Below are positions 12,590-23,344 of a stretch of DNA of 64,000 nucleotides, piece by piece (position 1 is the first letter of the stretch; each line of letters starts with the position of its first letter). The stretch comes from Monarcha castaneiventris obscurior (lineage: Eukaryota; Chordata; Aves; Passeriformes; Monarchidae). The translations under genes were made by a program, and so were the position numbers. The notes under the pieces are model-generated. The model was not told the origin of the DNA. It made no database searches and saw only the letters and a list, made by a program, of their open reading frames with translations. The DNA lies in contig JAMPIT010000230.1 in the NCBI GenBank assembly GCA_026261815.1, forward strand, positions 9,423,001 to 9,487,000, given 5' to 3'.

Positions 12590-12769
12590 CAACCTGAAAC
12601 AACGTCTGCAGGCTTTTCTCATCTGTTCGGGCTCGAGGTAAAGCGTCCCAGAGGCGAAGATAAGAGCCAACTTGTGCGGAGTACCTAACTCCCACAAAGG
12701 GAGAACTTTCTAGCATAGAGGTTTAAGGAGAGACCACTTTCAAAGCAACGTGGTGGGTGTAAAGTGGAC

Positions 12770-12821
12770 TTTGCCACCACCACAGGTGTTCCCACCTTAT
12801 ACCTGCTGTGGTAATGGCAAA
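12770..12821. repeat. imperfect inverted repeat (hairpin) beyond the LTR
   Basis: TTTGCCACCACCACAG (12770-12785) pairs with CTGTGGTAATGGCAAA (about 12805-12820) at 14 of 16 positions, with about 19 bases in the loop. It starts some 55 bases after the likely LTR end. It could be the relic of a small inverted-repeat element or a folded RNA structure; no transposase or terminal duplication is visible. Confidence 0.8.
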
Positions 12822-12829
12822 AACTCCCA

Positions 12830-15800
12830 AAATTCTCCATTGGAGATGTGAGTAATCATCAACTTTCCTATAGATGTCCATTTCATCTTTAATGTCTCTA
12901 TTTTTTTTTTTATTTCTTTTGCTCAATAAAATGTGTTACTAGGTTAAAAGGGTAATATTTTTCTTCTTCAGAGTTGTCATTAATTTTTAATATTTTACTG
13001 TATTTTTTTGCTTAAAGTATCTCAATGAAGTGTCTCTGGGATCATTGTTTAGCTCTATAAAGATGATTTTATAAAATGCTGTTTAATGGCCTGTGATAAA
13101 ATACCCAAACGTAAAAATCCATTTAAGTCTCGATAAAACTTTATCTTACTGTGTGTCCAAAATGATTTATAACTTCTGTATTATTATTAATACAGTTTAA
13201 GAGATACACTTTTGGCTATTCTGAGTTCTGTTTTCATTGCTTGTTTCCTTGCATTAATGCATAATAATTAGGCTTTATTGAAAGATTTAACCTTTCTCCT
13301 TTTTTTTTGATGAAGTAACTTTTTCACGGGCCTCTAACATAAGGTGATAATCCCTGTATTCAAAAGTCAAAATTAGATGCAGAAGTGGGAAATCAAATAC
13401 CAAGAGCTACCCTGAATGGTTTGGAACTGCAAAACCTCATCTGAATTCCAGAGGGTCATTTTCATGCACTGCTGAAATCAACAGAAATTTTGACCTGGAT
13501 TTCAGATGACGTATGGAATAATGTTGTGAGAAAAGATTATAGTGGATTATGTTTCATGCTCATTCATTTGACCTTTCCAGTCAAAATGGTGACTGATTTT
13601 GTGCATTTAGTTAAAGAGGCATCTTTAGTATTTCTGTCAGACAAACCCATAAACATGCATGGCTGTGTTATGACATAAGGTATATTCCAGCTGTTGCATA
13701 ATAAAAGAATTAAGATTGAATGTGCTAATTTAACTTCTAGCCAGTCAAAGCCAATATCACTTACTTGAAAAACAGGACAGCTTTTTTTTCCTCTCAAAAA
13801 AAACTATGATTCATTCTTATGTTTAATAGTTGTTTTAAGAATAAGATAAAATGGACAAAGTTATTCAGGGGTAGTCATAACAGCATTGAAAATAGGAAAT
13901 TCTAATGAAAGTGTTCAATAAAATAATCATCATATGATTAGTTATAATAATAGCAATAGTGCTAATAATGACATATTATTCAATAACAGAGTACACCAAA
14001 GGATAGTCCTTAAAAGGGAGAGTTTATTCTGTCTCTTTTACTCATACCCCACATATTGCATTTAAGCAATATAATAGCATGATTAGTCATGGGTTCTTTG
14101 GATGATAGTGTAAGACTTTATATATAAACATGGCGTGATAACCAGTGGAGTAATTTGTATTTTCACATGGGAAAATTGTAGTACCTATTATTAGATTTAT
14201 TGTGACATCCAGTGATGAAATTCTTGCCTCATTAAAGTAGACTATTTGCTAGTTACTGCAGTAGAGCCACAGTTTCAGCCCACAACCTCAGCTCATAATT
14301 CAGTATGTCTCCACTGAGTTCATTGATTCCAAGCCAAAACACACATGCTAAAGTTCCCAGGCACTATTGAAATATCTTCCAGAAGCAGGAGACATTATCT
14401 TCCAAATAACACACAGAAGGTTAGTTCCTTGTATTTTTCAAAGGACTGTGACAAGACTTTCTAAGGCATGTATCATCCACACAGATGCATACAGAGGATG
14501 TCCTTAAGAGTCCTTGGTAAATTGTAGGCCTAAGTAAAAACAACTTGTTCTGTCTTTCACCTGCTCAAACTGTTTTAGAAAGTTTGGACTTGACTAGTAT
14601 CCTGGAAGAAGGGATACAGAAAAGAATGTTTGCACGAGGCCAGTTGTCCTTGTCCATGTCATCCTGATTTGAGCAGTGATCCCTTACTGAGATCATTGAG
14701 TACACTTCATTGTAGAAGTTGTTCTTCACATGACATTTAACACTAAAACTGTGGCTGGTGTCTATTACAGAGTAGGGATTATAATTCTAAGTGGCTTGGC
14801 TGAATTCCAGTGTGAATAGCTCCATTCTGCCCACATAAGAAATTCTACTGTAACTTCATGAATGGTACTTCAGGTCCTGCATCAGAAGTGTTCTGGGCAA
14901 GAGCTGTGCTTTGGTGCATTGTTGTAATAATTCTCATTGCAGACAGAAGGTAGTGCAGATGTGTGCATACTGAATCTCAGAGACAAAGCCATCAAGTTCC
15001 TTCATTTAAATTTTTTAAATTTTGTTTTTGTTTAAGCCTCTCCTCACCTCTCCCAGTTTTTAACTTCCTGATGAACTCTTGCTGGCAACCACCACATTTT
15101 ACTTCCAGCTGGCAGGTCAAACAAACACTCTCTTTGAGGGCTGATGTTAATGCACAAGCAGACCAGAACATGTGTAATGTTATGTAGCAACCCAGCTAGC
15201 TTCTCTTTGCTCTTCTCTCTGCCCTCCCAGACACATATTGAAACTGCATTCCTAGGAAAGGCTGGACAGATAATCTAACCTTGAACCTCTCACATGGAAG
15301 CAGTCTATAATGTTTTGTGCCAAATCATCTATTATGTTCTCAGTAAGCATGTAGTTTCCCAGGATGTTGATCTATTTCAGCATGAATTTAGACAACAATA
15401 CTGTTTTCTCCATCTCCCAATCACTCTCTAATGCAATTTATAAAAGTTTATTTTATAAGACACTTGTTTTGTATTATATATCACTTGTATTACTTGACAA
15501 GTCACATTAATAAAAATTCTTAACTAGCTCAAGCAATCTGCTTAAAATAAACTTCTGTGTAATGTCTTTTCTGCCAAGGCCTTCCTGGATGGCAAAATTG
15601 AGCAAACTCCCTTCTGATGACAGAGGAATAAGTTTCTGGCCTTTTTGTGGAGCAGAGACTGCCATTGTTGCCATCTGTTGTGGATGTTAGATTGGGAAGA
15701 TTACAGTCAAAGTCAGTCCACTTGGTGGCCACAGAGTAGTAAATGCACTTCATCAAATGCCACTGTAGGCCTGGCTTGTTTCAACAGGACCTGTGCTTCA

Positions 15801-18800
15801 TTCTTGAGGCAGGACAAAATCAAAGTTACCTGGGAAATGGTGAATATATATCCAGAATTTAAAGTAAATTATCTGTGCACCAAATGAGCTGGATCTTTTT
15901 GAAATGCAATCATGTCATCTAAGTAATACTACTGTAATGTGACTTTTTTAAAAGACTATTAGCTATACATCCTACTGAATTATATGAATATGTGCTCAAG
16001 TACAATAAATTTCAGAGCCCATCCAATCATCATACCCATCTAGTAAAACACACTTTTTAATGTACATTTAACAAAATAATGATTTGAACAGCTGACTACT
16101 CCATTTTAATCAGACAAACTGATGTGTCCATATTTCTTACAAATAAGAAAATCTCTGGCTGTGGGAAGTAAATGCACATCTCTTCAAAAGGATCGATTTG
16201 TTCTGAATGCAACTCCTCTCTGGAATGCTCACAGACCAGCAGTATGACCTACTGTACATTGTTTCCTCTGCAGCATTTTGCTGGCTTCATATATTTTAAT
16301 TTCAGAGCTAATGTCTTTCAATGTTCTTTTTATTGGAAGTAGTGAAACACTAATGAAGCAGTGTTCAAGCCAAGAGATGATAAAACATAGGGGAATTTTA
16401 TCTTTGCCAGGCAATTCTATAGACCAAACAAGTGATTTACTAATACCTTGACATATCCTATTAATAGAGAAGTTGTTTTTTTTTTTAATAAATGGTAAAC
16501 TATTGACCACTATGTAATTAGCAACGGACCTTTACAAGGTTCTTTTCTGATCTGATTGACAATATGTGCTTTAAAAGGTGTTTGGTAGATAGATTTTTGA
16601 AGACAAACTGACTATCTTTGTAATTCATAAGGAGAGCCATTGGCTTCAGTGTTGTGTCACTCAGTTACAAATTCAAGGAAACCATGATACATGGACTAAT
16701 CAAAGAGTTTTTATCTGACAACTGCTAACAGGACAGGTGTGCCCTTGGCCCTTCCTGTTTGTTATGAGCTTGTTTCATTCTCTTTTTGCCCCAGTGTCTG
16801 TTACTCACCAAGAGCACATTAATCAAGTCTCCTGTCCTGCACAAACTGCAGCACAGACTGAGGCAGCTACTACAAGATATGTACTCCGGGAGTGGAGATG
16901 AACCCAGCAGGCTGCAAAGGTCAGGCGTCTCTACTGAAAAGGGCTCTCAGAGGCCAGAAATTACTTAGAGGGGTGAAAAAAAGGGAAAAAAATAAGAGGT
17001 ATGTGAAGACAGGGTTACTGAATAAAGGAACTGTGACTACCAACCACTTCTCCAATAAATGTTTATTGTTTTACAGCCTGTTTGAAGCCCTAAATGGAGG
17101 AGCATTAGGGGAATGCAACCCTGGAAGCTGAATAACAGAATCATTCTTTAGTGACACCAGTAGCTCCAAACAGAACACAGTGATAATGCAGATATGCTGT
17201 TTCAGGTATTCAGGCTGGTTTGGAATGGTTTCAGCTCCAGCTAGGACAGCAATCTGTGTGCTGACACACCCATAAGAACCTCCTCAGAAAAGGAGTCTCA
17301 GTGTTATGAATCAGTCCATTGCACTGATCAAAAGCAAAATAACACAGCAAAGCACAGAAATGTGGAAAAAAAAAATTAAAATAAGAGTGCTGTAGGGGAA
17401 CCATTTCCACTTTATGCAGACCTTTGAGTGATTGTGTTCAAAAGCTCTGTAACAGATGAAGCTGGCAAAAATAAAAGGAAAAACATGGGTTGGCAGGAGG
17501 AGACGAACTATTAATATCTTTCAGCAAAATATGCTGGAAGAAAGGACGTATTTTCTCTCTGGAGCTTTGGCATGCTGAAGAATAGCAGTTGGGCAGCCAC
17601 TTGGGTAAAGGAACTGCTGTTCTGCTCCCTATTTCTTCACTACAACAGGAGAAAAGGCCAGCCAACAGAGCTCAGTAATGGTATGTAAAAAGGACTTACT
17701 TGCCACATAATAAGAAAGAAAAGAGTGAAAATTATAGTGAGCTGACTTTCAGTGTGGGAGTATGAAACATGAAAGCAGTATCAAGATTTGATACAAGCCT
17801 TGCTTGAATTTTCATGTTATGTTTTCATGATGTGTATGTAGTAAAAGTGTGGGAGTGACAGGACATCATGTCCTTTCCCTTCTGTCATGGTTTAACTCTA
17901 TGTTATCTATCAGTTTAAACAGTGAAATGCTGGCTTAACAGGGGTAATATTCATGGGGTGATATTAGAGAATACACTTATTTTTCAGATATATTAGGTTT
18001 TGAAACTTCCAGAGACCCTCAATGAGACAAATCTGTGAACAAAATGGCTGTCCTTGAACCGTTTCTGAGAACCTTCATAGGAGACTGCAAAAGCATGCTG
18101 CATATTCCCTTGCAAAGCAAAGCTAGTCTAATGCTTTTGCAAGTAGATGGATTTAAATCCCTTCTAAGACACTTTAGAACTTCATTCCTTACTTGTCCAA
18201 TTGACCCTCTCTCTTCCCCTGATGTAGTTGTACTAACCAACTTATACAGACTAATTCTTCTTGTTATGAATGCCCATTTGTTTGGTAATAGTCTTTCCAA
18301 ATCATTTGAGTCCTGATACTGGTGAGTGAGTCAGTCTATCCTGACAACTCTCTGTAATAACAGCAGAAGGGATTTCTCAATATAATGCAAGTGACCCAGA
18401 AAGTAACTTACAGAAGATTGGCTATTTTGTGAGGCAAGTAGTAGAAGGTTTCTTTTGGCTTTTTCTCTGTGTTTGTTGCTGCTCCCTCCATTATCTATAA
18501 TAAAATACCGATTGACTTCCATGACACAGAATTAATTGTTAAGTGCTAATCACACTGCTTCTGGCCCTGGAGGATTTTTACATTGTCTTTCTTCTGCCAA
18601 CATGCTGAATAGAAGATAAAGATGGGGAGTGGAAGCCATGACAAGCCAGATCCTGACCTCAGAATATACTACCAGCAATATTTAGAAAAACTGTTCTCAC
18701 TTGGAAACACTAATACATTAAAATAAAACAATTTCTTTTAGAAATGAAGTAGAATCTAGTTTGTTTTTCTATTTTAAGTTTATCAGATCTTGAAAGGAAT

Positions 18801-21800
18801 TTCTGGTCACAGCAAAAGCTGAAAAATCTGGAATTATCTGATGGTCACAAACTTCCTGTTCACCACCCTTTGGGCTCTTTCAGTATGAATTACTTCCTAC
18901 TTGAGCATTCCCAGCTTTATGGTGACAGTGGAAGGTAAAATATATTAGTTATGAAAGGTTTGATGGATCTAAATGTTTGTCTTCGAGGCTTCTATGCTTG
19001 TATAACTTTCCTGATCTGAACGAGTATATCTATTAATTATATAGTTCGCATGTAACTGGAAAGTTTCCAAAGCTTAAAAGAAAATTTATTTACAAACATC
19101 ATGGAAGCATCAGATGATATCAGACAAAGAGGCCAGACAAAAAATACTATTCTCAAACTTCATCATGCTTTAAAAAGTGCTTTTTAAAGATTAAAAATTA
19201 GACTCCAGTTCTCCAAGTTCTGAATGATTTACAAAGCTCAGAGTTTCATCACTCCCACATCTATATTTAATCTTATGGTACACCGATATAAAGGATTGGT
19301 TGATGTTATTAACAAAGTACAGAGTACCTTAGGTCACATGAATTTTTGGATGGAGCAGAGATAGTTAAATGCCTTTTATAAACCACAGATTTGCTTTTGA
19401 GCAATTCTGGGACCACATGAAAGATAGTAGGGACTTACAAGAGAGAGAGCCAGATGAAATGCTACCCTACATCTGCCTTTATACTTGAAGAAAAGATTAA
19501 ATTATATCTAAATCAGGCATCCCTGAAAGCAGGTGAAAAATTAGGAAGCATTAAGAAGCAGAAAATGGTTTTTAAAAGGTTATAGTCTTTTAAAATCTAC
19601 AAGATTCTTTGGCCAGATTACACGCACCAGGAGTGCTGAAGGAAGTGGGGGATGAAACTGGCAAAGCAGTAGCAGCATTTTCACAAGTTCACTCAAATTT
19701 TATTCACTTCAAGAGCCAGAGACAGATCTGAAGACTGGGAAAATGGGTCACACCGTTTCTTTACTTCAAAAAGATGAAGAAGAGGAAGGGATACATACAT
19801 GATAAGGTTGATTCAGTCTTTTTGATAGTGTTGTAGGAAGAGAGTGAAAAATGTTATGAAGGCTTGAAAAAAACAGAGATAAAATATAGCAAAGGGTAAA
19901 ATGTCACTTTGTTTGTTCAGCACTATTCAATTAAGATCATCTCATATCTCTCCAGACTAATGCATTTGTCCATACTTAAGTGTATTCATGTTGTTTGGGA
20001 AGATATTATTGTGAGAGATAGGGATCATCAAAGAAGAAGAATCACTACACACCCTGCTAATTTCTCCACATCACAATTACATATCTCTTAGAAGATCCTT
20101 TGAGAGCACTGCACTTCATAGTCCAGGACAGACAGGCACAAAACATGAGATACCTTTCTGTAGTTCCAATTCCTTCCTCAAATTCAGAGGCTAAGCCTTT
20201 AAAAAGGAATGTACAATATAAGACATAAAAATAGGAATTCCAATGTGCTATATCAGGATGTGATATTTTTTGTCTTTCACAGTGAACTGTAGTTTACATC
20301 TATTTTAAACTCTCAGCTATAAACAACACTATTTACCTGCAGCTATGAGAAGCTGTTCCAAAAATCCTGTATATAAACCTAACTTTGTTCTTATTGTAGA
20401 AAGAGGGTATTCTACTCCCACTATATGAACATCATGATTCCCTGAAGAACAGACAAGATTATGGTTTGCCTAATTCTTGACTAGCTGCCAGTTTTTTTAA
20501 TTTTTCTGAGCAGTTGAAATATTGGGCAGTGAAGCTGTGTGTATACAGAGGCAGTGATGCTGGTCAATACAAACTGCAGACACCATCCCTTTAAATCTGT
20601 AAATTACATGCTCATTATCAAGGCTCAAATAAGTAGAGCATTTCTGCATTTTTCTTTTAAGAGCTGATGCAGAAATGTTGTCTTCCCCTTATGTGTCCAT
20701 AAGTTAAGTCCCACCGTGCTTGTTTGCTCTGCCACTGTTCATGAGAGCACCCTTCTGTCGCTCGAAACAGGAAGGTATGACTTCCTGCTGCTGGATGGCT
20801 GCGTGGTGAGGCCAAAAATGGTGTGATGGGGCTTTTGAAATGGTGCTTATTTTCAGAAGAGTTCAGGAGTGAGAGTTCCACAGAATCATTTTTCCCCAAA
20901 CTACAGATACACCTGTTTTAAGCATGCACTTATTTATTACCAAAATACAAGCCCAGGGAACAGTAAATAAAAGATAAGGTGAACAGATGTGGTAATGCTG
21001 CATATTAGAATCCAATTAAGTGATATGCCAACATAGCATTTTTCTTGTGCTCTCTCAATATATTTTTCCATGGCATCAGGGTTTGCTTCAAGTGACAAAC
21101 TGCTGCAGCAGCATAGCTGGTGTGGCCATATGGCATGTGGTCAATAAAACACACTTGTAGAAATGCCAAAAATGGAAGCACTCTACTCTTCCCCAAGCAT
21201 GTTTCTTCCTGAAATTTGTCTCTCTGTAATAAATACTAAATTGCAGCTGAACAGGAAGATCTAACTATGGAAACAGTATTAACCGAATCTTTATTAAAAG
21301 AGTAAGTGTCTACTTTTAATATAAAATTTGCATGTCACATCCTTTTACTCATAAGCAAGAAAATTAATCAGATACTGCATACATCTGTTTCTTAACTCTT
21401 GTCTAAAAAGTCAAGAACTCATTTTTGGAGGGTCAATATTTGAGTTTCTTTATGCTTTTTCTACATTACAGTTAAGGATACAGCACAGAAAAAAAATATT
21501 ACGTGATCAAAATCTATAAGAAAAATATGTGGATTTTTTCCAGTTTTTAGCAGCTCCTAAAAGTAATTCTGAAACTAGTCTATTGACTATTACTTTCATC
21601 ACAAATTTCTATTAATTATAACGTTTAGTCCAGTTTACAAACATATATTGCAAAGTTTTCATATGGTTGAACCAGAAGATATGCACCCTTATTTTCAGAG
21701 TAAAGGTAAGGGGGAACTCCACAGACAAGAAATGTCAGTGTTCCCCAAGAGACTCAAGAGTGACAAGAGACCATTCTTCCTCTCACACCTGGAGATTTAG

Positions 21801-22225
21801 ATTACTCAGCAGGAGTTCTGCGGCTCTGAAGAACTTTTCATTTAAACTTTCTTGTGAAATACATGAATTTTGAGAGGTATGTACTACTACCTTCATTACA
21901 GACTGCTCTAAAGTTCTGATTATCAAAAACCAAAAGAAACTCACATTCAGAAGAAGTGATGTCCTTCCAGAAAGAATGTGGAATAACCAACATTATGCAG
22001 ATAATCACATTACATAAAATCCTCTCTTGGTGTGATAAAAATAAAAACATAACGTGATGTGAGTAGCATATCTCATCTAACATTTCTGATTTCCTATTCA
22101 ACCGGACAGAATGGTAATGTCTGGCATTTAAACAGCCACTTTAAAAGGAAAGATAATATTGTGGTTTGGGGTTGTCTTCTGACATCATCTGCCAGCTGCC
22201 ACCTATCCTAATTTCAGGCCTAAAT
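12830..22225. other. AT-rich DNA, no gene recognised
   Basis: Over 9 kb is mostly unique-looking AT-rich sequence. Open frames are under about 95 codons and have no recognised product. Overlapping 93-codon frames on both strands at 18.02-18.32 kb are an example of chance opposition. A weak exon-like segment at 16795-16998 is listed separately. No CR1 or LTR end was seen. Confidence 0.55.
16795..16998 (+). other. weak candidate internal exon
   Basis: A pyrimidine-rich tract (16774-16792) ends in CAG at 16792-16794, and a possible donor GTATGT lies at 16999-17004, 204 bases later. A reading frame is open from the putative acceptor to a stop at 16966-16968, giving a short Leu/Gln/Arg-rich peptide with no family I recognise. 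A nearer but weaker donor (AAG|GTCAGG at about 16917) would keep that frame open. Splice-like pairs of this quality arise by chance, so this is only a candidate. Confidence 0.12.
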
Positions 22226-22259
22226 ATTTGATGCACCAAGTGGGCATGGTGCATCAAAT
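22226..22259. repeat. perfect 12-bp inverted repeat at a CR1 5' end
   Basis: ATTTGATGCACC (22226-22237) pairs exactly with GGTGCATCAAAT (22248-22259) across a 10-base loop. The right arm ends where recognisable CR1 sequence (GGCTGAGGGAGCTGGGG) begins, so the palindrome sits on the 5' truncation junction of the element. Confidence 0.92.
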
Positions 22260-22640
22260 GGCTGAGGGAGCTGGGGTTGTTTAGCCTGGAGAAAAGAAGA
22301 CTCAGAGGTGACCTTGTCACTCTCTACAACTACCTGAAAGGTGGTTGTAGTGAGGTGGGGGTTGGTCTCTTTTTCCAGGCAACAACTGCCAGAACGAGAG
22401 GACACAGTCCTAAACTGTGCCAAGGAGAATTTAGATTGGATGTTAGGAAAAAGATTTTTACTGAAAGAGTGATAAAGTTCTAGAGTCATCTGCCTGGCAA
22501 GGAGGTGGAGTCACCATCCCTGGATGTGTTTAAAAAAAGATTGTATGTGGTTCTCAGTGCCATGGTTTGGTTGAGGTGGTGTTAGGACATGGGTTGGATT
22601 CAGTGATCTTGAAGGTGTCTTCCAACCTGGTGATTCTGTG
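22257..22640 (+). mobile_element. CR1 LINE, 5'-truncated 3' end
   Basis: Non-LTR retrotransposon fragment. It begins in the CR1 segment GGCTGAGGGAGCTG, continues through TTTAGCCTGGAG and the CTACAACTACCTGAAAGG block, then GGAGTCACCATCCCTGG, and ends in TCCAACCTGGTGATTCTGTG, the characteristic CR1 3' terminus. CR1 elements lack poly(A) tails and end in short ATTCTATG/ATTCTGTG-type repeats, as seen here. The middle block (GGTGGTTGTAGTGAGGTGGG) marks a different subfamily from the copies at 28.4 and 40.0 kb. Only the terminal few hundred bases of a several-kilobase element remain, so no endonuclease or reverse transcriptase coding is present. Frames inside it are decay products. Confidence 0.93.
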
Positions 22641-23260
22641 TGTCTGTGGGTAGGCCTCCAGCTTTGTTATGTAGTGCATGGAGATAGGCATCTCCAAGAT
22701 GATTCACACAGCATGGGAGGGAAGTTCTTCTTTTGGATGTGGCATAGGGTGATAATGAATCACCAACCTGAGGTCCTTACATCAGTCACAGGAAGTTCCC
22801 CCAGTATCTGTGAAGGGATAAACCAACTGGTCTAAATGAAGAACACTGAGTTTAGATGCATTAATGAAATGAACCTTACACGTGAAATAATGACTGTAAT
22901 TTATCAGGTAAATCCTTTGAAGCAACTGGCTACTTTCTATGACAAAATTTTGTTTCTCATTACAGAGTTCCTCAGGTGGGTTCTGAAACTGTAAAAATAT
23001 GTCTTAATGTGGTAAGGAATTGTGATAACACTAAGGAAAAAAACACAATAATTTGAAATCATTCTCTTTAAATTCCTGTTTAGTATTGGGGGCAACCATA
23101 ATTGTTATGGTAATATCTGTTCAAGAAATAAATAAACTCTCTAAGGTAAAGGAAAAACTGCACAACAAGGGATTTCCTAAAGGAATTGTAAATACTGTCA
23201 GAAAACCTGAGGGGAAAATATTTGCTCATAGACATGAAATGTCTTCTTACATTTCGACCT

Positions 23261-23344
23261 CAAAAACCTCCAAAAATACAAGGAAACAAACAAAACCCCC
23301 CAAAAATACCACAAACAAACAAACAAAAAACCCAAAAAGAACCA
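23261..23344 (+). repeat. A-rich tract with (AAAC)n and CC/CCC spacers
   Basis: About 80 bases of A runs separated by C, CC or longer C blocks, including ACAAACAAACAAAC and CAAAACCCCCCAAAAA. It inflates two overlapping Lys/Pro/Thr/Asn-rich open frames that should not be taken as genes. Confidence 0.85.

Larger units (their letters stand above)
12208..12715 (+). mobile_element. solo LTR of an endogenous retrovirus, passerine-like
   Basis: The block starts near a TGTG and shows LTR order on the + strand: an AT-rich U3 containing an 11-bp inverted repeat (12287-12297 with 12336-12346), a CpG-rich promoter-like stretch (about 12490-12570), an AATAAA polyadenylation signal at 12584-12589, then an R/U5-like stretch rich in CpG (12600-12685). 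The U3 motif of a purine arm, GGGCGTTGCCCTGTTC and a CTTCTTCTCC-type pyrimidine arm matches, from memory, LTRs abundant in songbird genomes. The 3' end is probably at one of the CA dinucleotides between 12695 and 12715. I could not find a convincing target-site duplication. No internal retroviral genes adjoin it, so it appears to be a solo LTR or a fragment. Confidence 0.65.

Noticed and set aside
17882..17896. TGTCATGGTTTAACT, resembling the start of some avian LTRs
   Set aside because: Similarity stops after about 15 bases and nothing downstream resembles an LTR.
18019..18316. Opposed 93-codon frames on both strands
   Set aside because: Mutual antisense frames without homology are expected where stop codons are locally sparse.
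20878..20895. CACAGAATCATTTTT, like the reverse complement of a CR1 end
   Set aside because: The sequence beyond it lacks the GGTTGGAAG block and other CR1 words.
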